Positions 18,609-26,419 of a stretch of 64,000 nucleotides of DNA are shown here, one piece after another. Source of the DNA: CAMPKL01 sp963817465 (GTDB lineage Bacteria; Acidobacteriota; Terriglobia; Bryobacterales; UBA6623). The notes under the pieces were generated by a model that saw only the letters and a list, made by a program, of their open reading frames with translations, did no database searches and was not told the origin of the DNA. The stretch lies in NCBI GenBank assembly GCA_963817465.1, contig CAWFOP010000020.1, forward strand, positions 372,001 to 436,000, written 5' to 3'. Numbering within the stretch: position 1 is the stretch's first letter; the number at the start of each line of letters is the position of its first letter. Both the position numbers and the translations under genes were made by a program.

Positions 18609-19892
18609 CTAGAGCGTGTAGGAGAGGCCGATCAGCGGCGTCACCTTGTCGCGCAGGCCGCCGTCGTTGAGCTTGAGCAGCACGTTGAAGTTGACCAGCA
18701 GCGAGCCGGCTGGGTTGATCTTGAAACCCAGGGCGGCGTTGCGGATCCAGAAGGATCTCGTGCTGAACGAAGTGTTGACGAACTGCGCGCCGTTGTGGGC
18801 GGTGAACACCGTCTGCTCGATGCTTTGCGCGTCGGCGAGCCGCTGCGAGAGGTAATCCGCCGCGAAGGTGAACTTTTCACTGAAGCCAACGTCGAAGCCG
18901 GCGATGACGAAGGTCTGTTCTGGGATCGCCCCCTTCAGGCCGGTGGTTACGTCACCGGCGAGTACGCTGTCGCCGTTCCATTGGTAGGCCAGATTCACGT
19001 GCGGCGAGACCTTGCCGAAGCGCGTGGAGAGCGCGACAAAAGGCTTGACGCCATAGGCGCCTGAGCCGAGGAAGTTGTATTGATCTCCGGTCGGCACGCG
19101 CAGGTCGAGGCCCAGGGCGACGCCGGCCTTGTCGGATTGAAACACGGTTCCCTTGAGGCGCGCGATCACATCGCCGAGGCCGGAGGCTTCGCCTGAGTTG
19201 GCGAACCTCTTCTGCGTGACGTCTTGCGGCGGCGTCGCGAATGTGTGCGGGACACCGGGGTCGTCCGCGCTGCCTATGCGCTGGATCGTCGCGTCGGAGA
19301 CTACATCGAGGCTGGCCGACATCAGCGGCACGGCCACGGACAAATCCAGCCGATCGGCGAGACCGTAAGTGAAGTAGCTGGTGAACTGGCCGATGCTCAG
19401 GTCGACGAAGTTGCTCGTCGTGATGAGATCGAAGGCGACTGTGGTGTCGGGATTGGGGATGTGGGTGAAGACCGACGGAAACTGGTGCAGGTCGACTTGG
19501 TCGAGCTCGTCGAACGTGAAGCGCTGCATCGCGAAGCCGAAGTAGAACTTGTTTTTGCCGATCGTCTCGGCGCGCTCGGCGAGGATGGGGCCGAAGCTGG
19601 CCGCCGAACGGTCATAGATGCCCAGTTGCGGGTCGAAGCTGTAGGTGAATCCCGACGCCGGCGAAGGGATCGGCAGCGACGTCAACTGCGTCGCGATGGC
19701 GGCGTTGAGCGGCCCGAAATTGCCTTGAAAGGCGCTGTTGAAGTGCGCCTCGTGATCGGGATTGGGCAGCCTGAGCCCGTCCAGACCGTACAGGTTCGGG
19801 ATGACGAACGCCAACTTGCCGCTCGACGAACTTTGCGCCGGCGCCAGGCCCGCGAATGCGAGGGCGAGAAGGGGGATCAGCTTGTAATTCAT
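18609..19892 (-). CDS. Outer-membrane beta-barrel protein (MetA-pathway phenol degradation-like)
   Basis: 427 residues with a signal peptide (LLALAFAGLAPAQS). The mature protein shows alternating beta strands typical of barrels (FYFGFAMQRFTF, FTSYFTYGLADRLDLSVAVP, VALGLDLRVPTGDQYNFLG) and ends in an aromatic-hydrophobic strand, GLSYTL. It resembles the 'transporter / phenol MetA-pathway' barrel group found in Gram-negative environmental bacteria. It begins 8 bases after the caspase-like gene, so the two are likely cotranscribed. It may carry solute or be a surface protein; the substrate is unknown. Confidence 0.7.
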   Translation of the reverse strand: MNYKLIPLLALAFAGLAPAQSSSSGKLAFVIPNLYGLDGLRLPNPDHEAHFNSAFQGNFGPLNAAIATQLTSLPIPSPASGFTYSFDPQLGIYDRSAASFGPILAERAETIGKNKFYFGFAMQRFTFDELDQVDLHQFPSVFTHIPNPDTTVAFDLITTSNFVDLSIGQFTSYFTYGLADRLDLSVAVPLMSASLDVVSDATIQRIGSADDPGVPHTFATPPQDVTQKRFANSGEASGLGDVIARLKGTVFQSDKAGVALGLDLRVPTGDQYNFLGSGAYGVKPFVALSTRFGKVSPHVNLAYQWNGDSVLAGDVTTGLKGAIPEQTFVIAGFDVGFSEKFTFAADYLSQRLADAQSIEQTVFTAHNGAQFVNTSFSTRSFWIRNAALGFKINPAGSLLVNFNVLLKLNDGGLRDKVTPLIGLSYTL

Positions 19893-19900
19893 GGGGAGAT

Positions 19901-21475
19901 CTAGAGAACCTTCACGTCGTCGATGACCCAGCCGTCGCCTTGGCGGCGCAAGGTCACGCGAACGTTGTCTTGGTGGGAGCGGTTTTCGCCGCGCTCGTCG
20001 ACGAACTGCAGCTCGCGCGCGCAGTCTACGGTGGCTAGGGGGTCGCTGACGACGGGGTCGCCTTGGGCTTTCAGGTTGAGCGAGATCGACTCGCTGATCT
20101 TGAAGAACGACTCGACGCGGCCGAAGTCGCGGGCGCTAAGCTCGGGCCAGACCTCGCGCAGCAGCGCGGCGTCCTTGTCGCGGTAGGCCGTCATGTAGCT
20201 CTTCAAGGCGTCTTCGATGCCTTGGCGGTCTCGCTCGGCGGTCTCGAGCTCGCGGATGCGCGCCAGGGCCTGGTCGGAAAAGCGGCCGTGCGGACGGCTT
20301 TCATAAAAGCGCTTCAGCTCCACGAGAGAATCGGCCTTGCGCGCCGCTTCCCACTCGATCTGCTCGATGCGCTGCAAGGCGTCCTCGGCGAGCGGTCCGT
20401 CGGGGTGCTTCTTGTAGAACGACATCAAAACGGAGACGTCGCGCGAATTTTGCACCGCCTCCCACTCGTGCTTCTGCGCGGCCGGATCGACCTCGTTGAC
20501 GGTCACCTGTTGGCGTTCCGCCTGGGAAAGCTTGGCCAACACCAACTCGCCGGCGCGATAGCCGCGAATCTCGGCGAACGGCCGCTGCACGCGCTCGACG
20601 CCCAGCTCGACTTGCACCCTCTTGGGCACGGTTTCTTGCACGTATTTGACGAGGGAATCGAGGGTGACCTCGCCGTTGGCGTCCGCCGCGGCGCCGTGGA
20701 GCGCCTCGACGATGGCCCAGGTGAAAAAGCCGTTGCGTCTGGTGTTGTACTCGTAGGCGCGCTGTCCGACGGCGGTCGCGTAGAGCACGGCGAAGGCTTC
20801 GACGCCTGCGTTGCGCTGAGCGAAGTCGAGCTCGTTGACGTAGGTCTGTGTAAGCAGGTTGGGCTCGGAGCCGCGACCGGCCGCGGGATTGTTGCGGCAC
20901 GCGTCGAGGAACATCAGCACCTGCGAGACGTTCATGTCGTCGACCCAACTGCGCAGGTTCTCGAACGCGATGCCGGTGGCTTCCAGGATGCGCAGGTTCT
21001 CGGTCAGGCGCGAATCGCTGGGCAGCAGGAAGGCTTGCTTTTCGCGCTCGATTCCGTGCCCAGCGAAGAAAAACAGGAACAGACCGTCTTTGGGCACCAA
21101 GCTCGACAGATTCGAGAGGTGGAACAAGATGTTCGACCGCGTCGGCTGGCGCGCCGGCGCTTGGTCGGTCGTGAGCAGGATGACTTGATCGGCCGGGAAG
21201 CCGGCGAAGCGGGTGATGGCGCCGGCGAATTCCGCCGCATCGTTCGCGGCGCCTCGCAGCGGCGAGATTTGCGCGTCCGCATAGTCGTTGACGCCCACCA
21301 CCAGCGCCCAGCGCTTCGCCTCGGGCGGCAGGCTGCCCTGCGGCTTGAACGTCAGGTCTCGCGAGACGGGCTGGGCGGAAACGATTCCGCACAGGAGCAA
21401 CGCCGCCAGGATCGGCGTCGTCGCGGTTCGCCCGCGCAGGAGCGACTCCAGGATGTCTTTGGCGGGCGCAGCCAT
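19901..21475 (-). CDS. Exported caspase-like (peptidase C14, metacaspase-type) protein
   Basis: 524 residues from the ATG at 21475. An N-terminal hydrophobic segment (about 21-35) is probably a signal peptide or anchor. The caspase domain (about 53-300) starts at KRWALVVGVNDYAD and has the catalytic dyad: His140 in FFFAGHG and Cys193 in FLDACRNN. Next come helical repeats rich in Glu and Arg (about 350-440) resembling TPR-like linkers, and a C-terminal domain (about 440-524, MTAYRDKDAALLREVWP) like the SnoaL/NTF2 cone fold. Bacterial C14 proteins act in regulated proteolysis, often in multicellular or defence settings. It is followed at once by an outer-membrane barrel. Confidence 0.85.
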   Translation of the reverse strand: MAAPAKDILESLLRGRTATTPILAALLLCGIVSAQPVSRDLTFKPQGSLPPEAKRWALVVGVNDYADAQISPLRGAANDAAEFAGAITRFAGFPADQVILLTTDQAPARQPTRSNILFHLSNLSSLVPKDGLFLFFFAGHGIEREKQAFLLPSDSRLTENLRILEATGIAFENLRSWVDDMNVSQVLMFLDACRNNPAAGRGSEPNLLTQTYVNELDFAQRNAGVEAFAVLYATAVGQRAYEYNTRRNGFFTWAIVEALHGAAADANGEVTLDSLVKYVQETVPKRVQVELGVERVQRPFAEIRGYRAGELVLAKLSQAERQQVTVNEVDPAAQKHEWEAVQNSRDVSVLMSFYKKHPDGPLAEDALQRIEQIEWEAARKADSLVELKRFYESRPHGRFSDQALARIRELETAERDRQGIEDALKSYMTAYRDKDAALLREVWPELSARDFGRVESFFKISESISLNLKAQGDPVVSDPLATVDCARELQFVDERGENRSHQDNVRVTLRRQGDGWVIDDVKVL

Positions 21476-21573
21476 ACGAAACCCTGCGAACAGGATACTG
21501 CTTCTATTTAACGGGGGTAAGGGGCCAAAATCCCTCAGGCGAACGCTTGAGTCGGGGCATATGACCCGGCCTG

Positions 21574-22428
21574 TTAGAGATCGAACAAAGTCGGCTGCGG
21601 ATCGACCCGTTGCCGCCGTTCGCGTCGCAGCGACGGCTCGATCAAGTCGAGCAGCGCGCGCAGCGTCGCCGGCGAGTGGCCGGCGTAGTGGTTGTTGGCG
21701 TACCCGAATACCGTCACACCGCGGCTGCGAAACTCCTGGCAGATGTCGGCCCAGGTCCTGAGATCGGCGGTCCGATCGACGACGACCTTGTCCCAGACGC
21801 GCGTGATCTCTTCGATTCCGCGGCGGTCGCCGAGCCAGCGAAGGTAGGTGAAGTCGGCCGTGATGGGGTCGAGCCGATCGACGACGGATTCGGGGCTGGG
21901 CATCCAAGAATGGTCGGTGAGAGCGAAGGCGACGCCGCGCTCGCGCAGCGTCTCGAGCAGCCGCGGGCCGACCCACCGCTTGTTGCGCACTTCAACGGCG
22001 AAACGGAAGCGGCGAGGGAGCTTCGCGAGGAACGGCTCGAGCAGGCAGAGAAATTCTCCCACGCCGTCCATCTTGTCTTGGTTGAAATACGGGAACTGCA
22101 GCAGCAGGGGGCCGAGCTTGTCGCCGAGACCTTCCATGGCGTCGAGGAACTCGGCCATTTCGCGTTCACAGTCGACGAGAACCTTGTCGTGGGTGATCGT
22201 CTGCGGAACCTTGGCGGCAAACACGAAGCGGTCGGGAGTGCGTTCGCGCCAGGCGTCGATCATTTGGCGGCTCGGAACGCGATACCAGGTCACATCCAGC
22301 TCGACGCTGTCGAACTCTTCGGCGTAGAACGACAGAAAATCCTTCGAGCTGAGCCCCTTGGGATAGAAGGAGCCGACCCAGCCGGTTGCGGTGAACGAGC
22401 ACGAGCCGAGATGGATGGGCGCGGGCAA
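21574..22428 (-). CDS. DUF72 (YecE-like) protein
   Basis: 284 residues if the TTG at 22428 is used. The conserved region starts a few codons later at HLGSCSFTATGW and continues with DSVELDVTWYRVP, FVFAAKVPQTITHD, LLLQFPYF and FAVEVRNKRW, all DUF72 TIM-barrel marks. An ATG at 22515 would overlap the divergent PPOX-like gene, so a shorter start fits better, although no strong ribosome site is seen before the TTG. The family is widespread and of unproven function; a nuclease or sugar-isomerase-like role has been suggested from fold. It ends near a 98-base gap before the caspase gene. Confidence 0.85.
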   Translation of the reverse strand: MPAPIHLGSCSFTATGWVGSFYPKGLSSKDFLSFYAEEFDSVELDVTWYRVPSRQMIDAWRERTPDRFVFAAKVPQTITHDKVLVDCEREMAEFLDAMEGLGDKLGPLLLQFPYFNQDKMDGVGEFLCLLEPFLAKLPRRFRFAVEVRNKRWVGPRLLETLRERGVAFALTDHSWMPSPESVVDRLDPITADFTYLRWLGDRRGIEEITRVWDKVVVDRTADLRTWADICQEFRSRGVTVFGYANNHYAGHSPATLRALLDLIEPSLRRERRQRVDPQPTLFDL

Positions 22429-22453
22429 GGATAAACTGTAGCAACCGTCGAAG

Positions 22454-22900
22454 ATGAAGCCTGAGCCCCAACCCGTCGATCCTTCCCAACTCGTCGAGTT
22501 GGCGCAGCAGACCATGCGCCGCCAGCCGTTCCCGATGATGGCTACTTGCGACGCTGACGGGCTGCCGAACGTGCGGCCGGTTTCGCCGGTGAAGACGGTC
22601 GGATTCGAGGTTTGGGTGGCCTCGTTTCGGAGCTCCGGGAAGACGGCGGAGATCGAGGCGAATCCGCGGGTCGAACTCTGCTATCTCGATCCCGAGCACG
22701 ACCAGGTTCGCATCACGGCCGCGGCGGAAACGGTGACGGACCTGAGCGTTAAGCAGGCATTGTTCGAGGACAATCCCCTGCTGCGCAGCTTCCTCGGCTC
22801 CCCGGACAACCCGCAGTTTGTGCTCTATCGGCTGATGCCGCGGCGGGTCCGCTTCATGCGCGAATGGGCGCTCGAGTATCACGAAGTCCAACTTCCGTAG
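22454..22900 (+). CDS. Pyridoxamine 5'-phosphate oxidase-like flavin-binding protein
   Basis: 148 residues with the FMN-binding split-barrel pattern: MMATCDADGLPNVRPVSP, VWVASFRSSGKTAEIEANPR, VELCYLDPEHDQVRITA. Such small members of the PPOX superfamily are flavin or F420/heme-binding reductases of the 'general stress' type, not true PdxH (the PLP-site residues are absent). Cytosolic. It is divergent from the DUF72 gene with only 25 bases between starts. A hairpin and a small membrane-peptide gene lie downstream on the same strand. Confidence 0.8.
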   Translation: MKPEPQPVDPSQLVELAQQTMRRQPFPMMATCDADGLPNVRPVSPVKTVGFEVWVASFRSSGKTAEIEANPRVELCYLDPEHDQVRITAAAETVTDLSVKQALFEDNPLLRSFLGSPDNPQFVLYRLMPRRVRFMREWALEYHEVQLP

Positions 22901-22948
22901 AATTCCTCTTGAAAAGGCGTTTCGGCGGTGGTACAGTTCCCGCAGTTA

Positions 22949-22975
22949 CCGATAGCAGTATTTGGCGGCTATCGG
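22949..22975 (+). promoter_or_regulatory. Hairpin in the leader of the 36-residue membrane peptide
   Basis: CCGATAGC and GCTATCGG form a perfect 8-base stem with an 11-base loop. It lies 49 bases after the PPOX-like stop and 30 bases before the small gene. There is no T tract, so it is not a typical terminator; it may be a structured 5' leader or protective stem. I do not recognise a known riboswitch consensus. Confidence 0.4.
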
Positions 22976-23005
22976 GGTCTTCCCACGTGAACGGAGGTAT
23001 TGTCC

Positions 23006-23116
23006 ATGTTCGATGCCGTCGAGGAAAAGAAGGGCGGAATTCCCTGGGGTATTGTCGGCGGTTTGGCGGCCTTCGCCGTGCTGTTGGCGGCAGGCTACGT
23101 AATGATCGGAGGCTAA
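23006..23116 (+). CDS. Small single-helix membrane peptide (36 residues)
   Basis: An ATG at 23006 opens a 36-codon frame preceded by a strong ribosome site (ACGGAGG, 8 bases upstream). The peptide has an acidic/basic head MFDAVEEKKGGIPW and one hydrophobic helix (GIVGGLAAFAVLLAAGYVMI), ending GG. The layout is that of a small inner-membrane subunit or regulator with the head in the cytosol. It sits between a leader hairpin and a terminator hairpin, so it looks like a self-contained transcript. I do not recognise the family; the good ribosome site and the flanking hairpins make it likely to be real. Confidence 0.65.
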   Translation: MFDAVEEKKGGIPWGIVGGLAAFAVLLAAGYVMIGG

Positions 23117-23117
23117 G

Positions 23118-23156
23118 ATTGCGCCGCGTGGCGCGTTTAACAAAACGCGCCGCAAT
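23118..23156. terminator. Hairpin terminator between the small peptide gene and the NUDIX gene
   Basis: GGCGCGTTT (23130-23138) pairs with AAACGCGCC (23143-23151), and outer ATTGCG/CGCAAT arms can extend or replace the stem. It begins one base after the small gene's stop and overlaps the 3' end of the convergent NUDIX gene. It could serve both strands, though neither side has a long T tract. Confidence 0.6.
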
Positions 23157-23664
23157 AAAGTAGGGTCGCAATCGTCTTAGCGTCGCGAATCACCCCTTGG
23201 CGCACCATGTCCAGCGCCTCGGGCCACGGGTACCATTGCGCCTCGATTACTTCGTAAGGCTCGGGTTTCGTGTCGCCGGGCGTCAGGTCTTCGGCCAGGA
23301 AGGCGTGCATCAATTCGCTGGCGAACCCCGGAGCAGGGTAGAACTCCAGCATCTTGCGCCAACTGGCGGCGCGGTACCCGGTTTCCTCAATCAGTTCGCG
23401 CTTCGCCGTCTCGAGCGGATCTTCGCCCGTGTCGCAGCGGCCCGCGGGCAACTCCCACAGTTTCTGACGGGGCGGCAGCCGATATTGCCGGATCAGCAGC
23501 ACGCGCTTGTCGTGATCCCGCGCGAGCATGACGGCTGAGGGTGCGTTCTTGACGATTTTGCGGTCGAGCGCGGCGCCGGAGGGGTGTTCGGCGCGATCGT
23601 GCGTCACGTCGAACAGCGGCGTCTCGAGCACTTTTCGAGAGGAAACGAAGCGAAAGTCGGACAC
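23137..23664 (-). CDS. NUDIX hydrolase, ADP-ribose pyrophosphatase type
   Basis: 175 residues from the GTG at 23664, chosen because family members begin at this point (SDFRFVSSRKVLETPLFDV); an in-frame ATG at 23709 would add 15 residues. The NUDIX box is complete: GEDPLETAKRELIEETGY. Before it, RVLLIRQYRLPPRQKLWELP matches the ADP-ribose pyrophosphatase subfamily, which splits ADP-ribose into AMP and ribose 5-phosphate. Cytosolic housekeeping enzyme. Confidence 0.88.
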   Translation of the reverse strand: MSDFRFVSSRKVLETPLFDVTHDRAEHPSGAALDRKIVKNAPSAVMLARDHDKRVLLIRQYRLPPRQKLWELPAGRCDTGEDPLETAKRELIEETGYRAASWRKMLEFYPAPGFASELMHAFLAEDLTPGDTKPEPYEVIEAQWYPWPEALDMVRQGVIRDAKTIATLLYCGAFC

Positions 23665-23736
23665 GGTCGCCCCCAAAGAGGACAGGGACGCCGAGGCGTC
23701 CCTGTGCACATCGAACTCAAAGTCTTGGGTAAAGGG

Positions 23737-24054
23737 TCAGAGCGTCTTGACGTAAGCGACGAGCGACGCCTTTTCATCGTCGGTCAGCAGCTTCTCAAAC
23801 GCCGGCATGCCGTTGCCGCCCTTGTTGATATTCGCCATGATGTTTTCATCGGTGGCGTCCTTGCCGCTCGGCAGTTTGCCGTCCTTGATGCCGGCCAGGC
23901 CCGGACCGATCTTTTTGTCCTTGCTGTCGGCGTTGTGGCAAACAGCGCACTTCGATTCGAAAAGCTCTTTGCCTTCCGCGGCGTCCGCCCGCGCCGCAGC
24001 CGGAATGACGACGGCTAGGGCGGCCATTGCCAGCCAAAATTTTGCGCGATCCAT
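23737..24054 (-). CDS. Small periplasmic class I cytochrome c
   Basis: 105 residues from the ATG at 24054, which has GGAGGA about 8 bases upstream; an ATG at 24072 lacks this. Signal peptide (FWLAMAALAVVIPAAARA), one CxxCH heme site (CAVCH) and a distal methionine in GNGMPAFEKLL. Lys-rich loop between them (SKDKKIGPGLAGIKDGK). This is a typical soluble electron carrier of about 9 kDa mature mass. It is monocistronic by spacing. Confidence 0.9.
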   Translation of the reverse strand: MDRAKFWLAMAALAVVIPAAARADAAEGKELFESKCAVCHNADSKDKKIGPGLAGIKDGKLPSGKDATDENIMANINKGGNGMPAFEKLLTDDEKASLVAYVKTL

Positions 24055-24193
24055 CAGTATCGATTCCTCCACGTAGGTCAGGTCAGTTTCTCTATCTTAA
24101 CCGAATGTCGGGCGTCGGCTGCCGGGCGACCCGGTGTTCAGTAGGACGCGGCCGCCGTCCGCGGCGTTACGTCGGATTCGGGTAAGTATCGGC

Positions 24194-24234
24194 TTGACAG
24201 TGGGTTGGGCTGCTTTCATACTCTTCGGTATGAA
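24194..24234 (+). promoter_or_regulatory. tetR promoter with overlapping inverted-repeat operator
   Basis: A -35 box TTGACA (24194-24199) and -10 box CATACT (24217-24222) are spaced by 17 bases. The -10 box lies inside a perfect 7-base inverted repeat TTCATAC-N6-GTATGAA (24215-24234), which is 9 of 10 when extended. The TetR-family gene starts 44 bases downstream. Bound repressor would cover the -10 box, a standard autoregulation design for this family. Confidence 0.75.
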
Positions 24235-24278
24235 GGCAGGGGCGGCGCCTCCCGGGCCGCCTCGATTGCGGTCAGGCA

Positions 24279-24887
24279 ATGGTAGTCAAACGCGATCCCG
24301 ATGCGACCCGCACGAAGCTGCTCGAGGCGGCGTACGAGGAAATCTACAAGAACGGATTTCGCGCGGCCAGTCTGGACCGGATCTTGTCCGAGACCGACCT
24401 CACTAAGGGCGCGCTCTACCACCATTTCCCAAACAAGGCCGCACTGGGGTACGCGGTCATCGAAGAGCTGATCGGCGGGCACATTCGCGCCTCCTGGATC
24501 GAACCGCTGAATCGCCCCGGCGACCCGGTCGAGGCGTTGATGCACGTTGTCGAGAACGTGCCGCGCGAAAAGGTCGAAATGGTCGTGATGACCGGCTGTC
24601 CGCTCAATAACCTGGCCCAAGAGCTGTCGTCGGTCGACGAGCAGTTCCGCTGCAAGATCGAAGCGGTGTTCGACGGCTGGCGCCGGGGTATCGCCGACCG
24701 TCTGCGGCTGGGGCGAGACGAAGGGTACATCGACGCCAACGTCGATTGCGACCAGGCTGCGATGTTTTTCATCGCATCGTTCGAAGGCGCGATCGGCATG
24801 GCCAAGAACGCCCAAGACGAGCAAGTGCTCTGCGCTTGCGCTTGCGGCTTGCGACGCTACCTGGAATCGTTACGGCCGCGCGCCTAA
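24279..24887 (+). CDS. TetR/AcrR-family transcriptional regulator
   Basis: 202 residues. The N-terminal helix-turn-helix is canonical: TRTKLLEAAYEEIYKNGF, then SLDRILSETDLTKGALYHHF. The C-terminal ligand domain has a Cys-containing motif VMTGCPLNNLAQEL and a Cys-rich end (VLCACACGLRRYL), so thiol or electrophile sensing is possible. The operator overlapping its own promoter suggests self-repression. No obvious efflux pump or enzyme target is adjacent: gltX follows after 72 bases. Other targets should carry the TTCATAC-N6-GTATGAA site. Confidence 0.9.
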   Translation: MVVKRDPDATRTKLLEAAYEEIYKNGFRAASLDRILSETDLTKGALYHHFPNKAALGYAVIEELIGGHIRASWIEPLNRPGDPVEALMHVVENVPREKVEMVVMTGCPLNNLAQELSSVDEQFRCKIEAVFDGWRRGIADRLRLGRDEGYIDANVDCDQAAMFFIASFEGAIGMAKNAQDEQVLCACACGLRRYLESLRPRA

Positions 24888-24959
24888 CACGCGGCGCTAT
24901 ACTGGCTCCTTGGGTTTCGGCGCGTTTTTCCTGCTGAAGCCCGCACCCCGATCAGCCGG

Positions 24960-26411
24960 ATGACTCGCGTTCGATTCGCTCCATCTCCTACGGGATTTCT
25001 GCACATCGGCGGAGCCCGCACGTTCCTATTCAACTGGCTGTATGCGCGCCAGAACAAGGGTGAGCTGGTGCTGCGGATCGACGATACCGACGTCGAACGC
25101 TCGACCGACGCGTCGCTGGCGTCGATCCTCGAGGGCCTCAAATGGCTGGAGCTCGATTGGGACGAGCAGCACTACCAATCCGAGCGGCGCGAGAAGCACG
25201 TCGAAGCGGCGAATTCGCTGCTTGCCAAGGGCGCGGCGTATCGCGATTTCACCCCGGACAATCGCGAGGCCGAGCCCAAGGACGTCAAAGACTCGAAGAC
25301 CGGCGCCTGGCTGTGCAATCTGGAGATGCGCGAGCTGTCGCGCGAGGAGAGCGACCGCCGCGCCGCCGCCGGCGAGCCCTTCGTGATTCGCTTCCGCACG
25401 CCGCGCGAGCGGGGCGGGGGAGTTGCCTTCAAGGACCTGGTCTACCGCAAGCAGTTCCGCAAGCTCGAAGACATCGAGGATTTCGCGCTGCTGCGCTCGA
25501 ACGGCGGACCGACCTACCACCTGGCCTCATGCTTCGATGACGGCGACCTCGGCATCACGCACGTAATTCGCGGCCAAGACCACCTGACGAACACTTACAA
25601 GCACGTGCTGCTGTTCGAGGCGATGGGCTTCGAGACGCCGCAGTTCGGCCATCTGCCGCTGCTGCTCGGGCCCGACCAGTCGAAGCTTTCCAAGCGCAAG
25701 CACGGCTCGATCGTCAGCGTGGTCAACTATCGCGACAAGGGCTTCTTGCCGCAGGCTTTCGCCAACTACCTCAGCCTGCTCGGCTGGTCGCCCAAGGACA
25801 ATCGCGAAGTGCTGACGGTCGACGAGCTGGTCGAGCTGTTCGACATCGGCGGCGTGCTGCGCACGAACGCCGTGGTGCAGTTCGACGAGAATGACGACGA
25901 GAATTGGGCGCCGCCGAAGGCGGTTTGGCTCAACGGCCAGCACTTGCGTACGATGCCGGTCGAGCAGCTCATGAAGTACGTCAAGCCGGTGCTCGAGCGC
26001 GCCGGATGGTGGAGTCCCGAATTCGACGGCGGCGAGCGCGAACGAGTGCTCGACGCGGTCAACGAGATCCGCAACCGGTTCACGCTGCTGAGCGACTTCG
26101 AGGCGCGCGGAGCGGCTTACTTCAGCGACGACTTCACGATCGAGGAAAAAGCCATCGAGAACCTCGACAAGGATGATGTCCGCGGGCTGCTGCGCGAGTT
26201 GGGCGCGCGCATCGATAGGCTGCCGGAGTTCAACGAAGAGGCGGTCGAGCTGACGCTGCGCGAGCTGGCTGACGAAAAGGGCGTCAAGGCCGGCCTGCTC
26301 ATCAACGGCTCGCGGGCCGCCCTGAGCGGCCAGGCCGTTGGCCCGAGCGCGTTCACGGTATTCCGTTTGATCGGGAAGCGAAGAGTCGTCGAGCGGCTCC
26401 GAGCGGTGTAA
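24960..26411 (+). CDS. gltX: Glutamyl-tRNA synthetase
   Basis: 483 residues, normal length. Class I synthetase signatures: PTGFLHIGGARTFLFNWL (HIGH motif), the glutamate-binding RFAPSPTG start, and KLSKRKHGSIV (KMSKS). The C-terminal anticodon-binding domain follows (KGVKAGLLINGSRAALSGQ). It charges tRNA-Glu in the cytosol. The carbamoyltransferase gene starts 8 bases after the stop, so they are probably in one transcript. Confidence 0.96.
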   Translation: MTRVRFAPSPTGFLHIGGARTFLFNWLYARQNKGELVLRIDDTDVERSTDASLASILEGLKWLELDWDEQHYQSERREKHVEAANSLLAKGAAYRDFTPDNREAEPKDVKDSKTGAWLCNLEMRELSREESDRRAAAGEPFVIRFRTPRERGGGVAFKDLVYRKQFRKLEDIEDFALLRSNGGPTYHLASCFDDGDLGITHVIRGQDHLTNTYKHVLLFEAMGFETPQFGHLPLLLGPDQSKLSKRKHGSIVSVVNYRDKGFLPQAFANYLSLLGWSPKDNREVLTVDELVELFDIGGVLRTNAVVQFDENDDENWAPPKAVWLNGQHLRTMPVEQLMKYVKPVLERAGWWSPEFDGGERERVLDAVNEIRNRFTLLSDFEARGAAYFSDDFTIEEKAIENLDKDDVRGLLRELGARIDRLPEFNEEAVELTLRELADEKGVKAGLLINGSRAALSGQAVGPSAFTVFRLIGKRRVVERLRAV

Positions 26412-26419
26412 AAGGAAAG

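Noticed and set aside
16235..18670. An 811-residue protein starting inside the aldolase gene
   Set aside because: Its first 141 residues are antisense to the aldolase and its intergenic region, and its tail is an out-of-frame read after the break at about 17,945.
22949..22975. Known riboswitch before the small membrane peptide
   Set aside because: The stem is simple and does not show a glycine, c-di-GMP, cobalamin or SAM riboswitch core that I can recognise.
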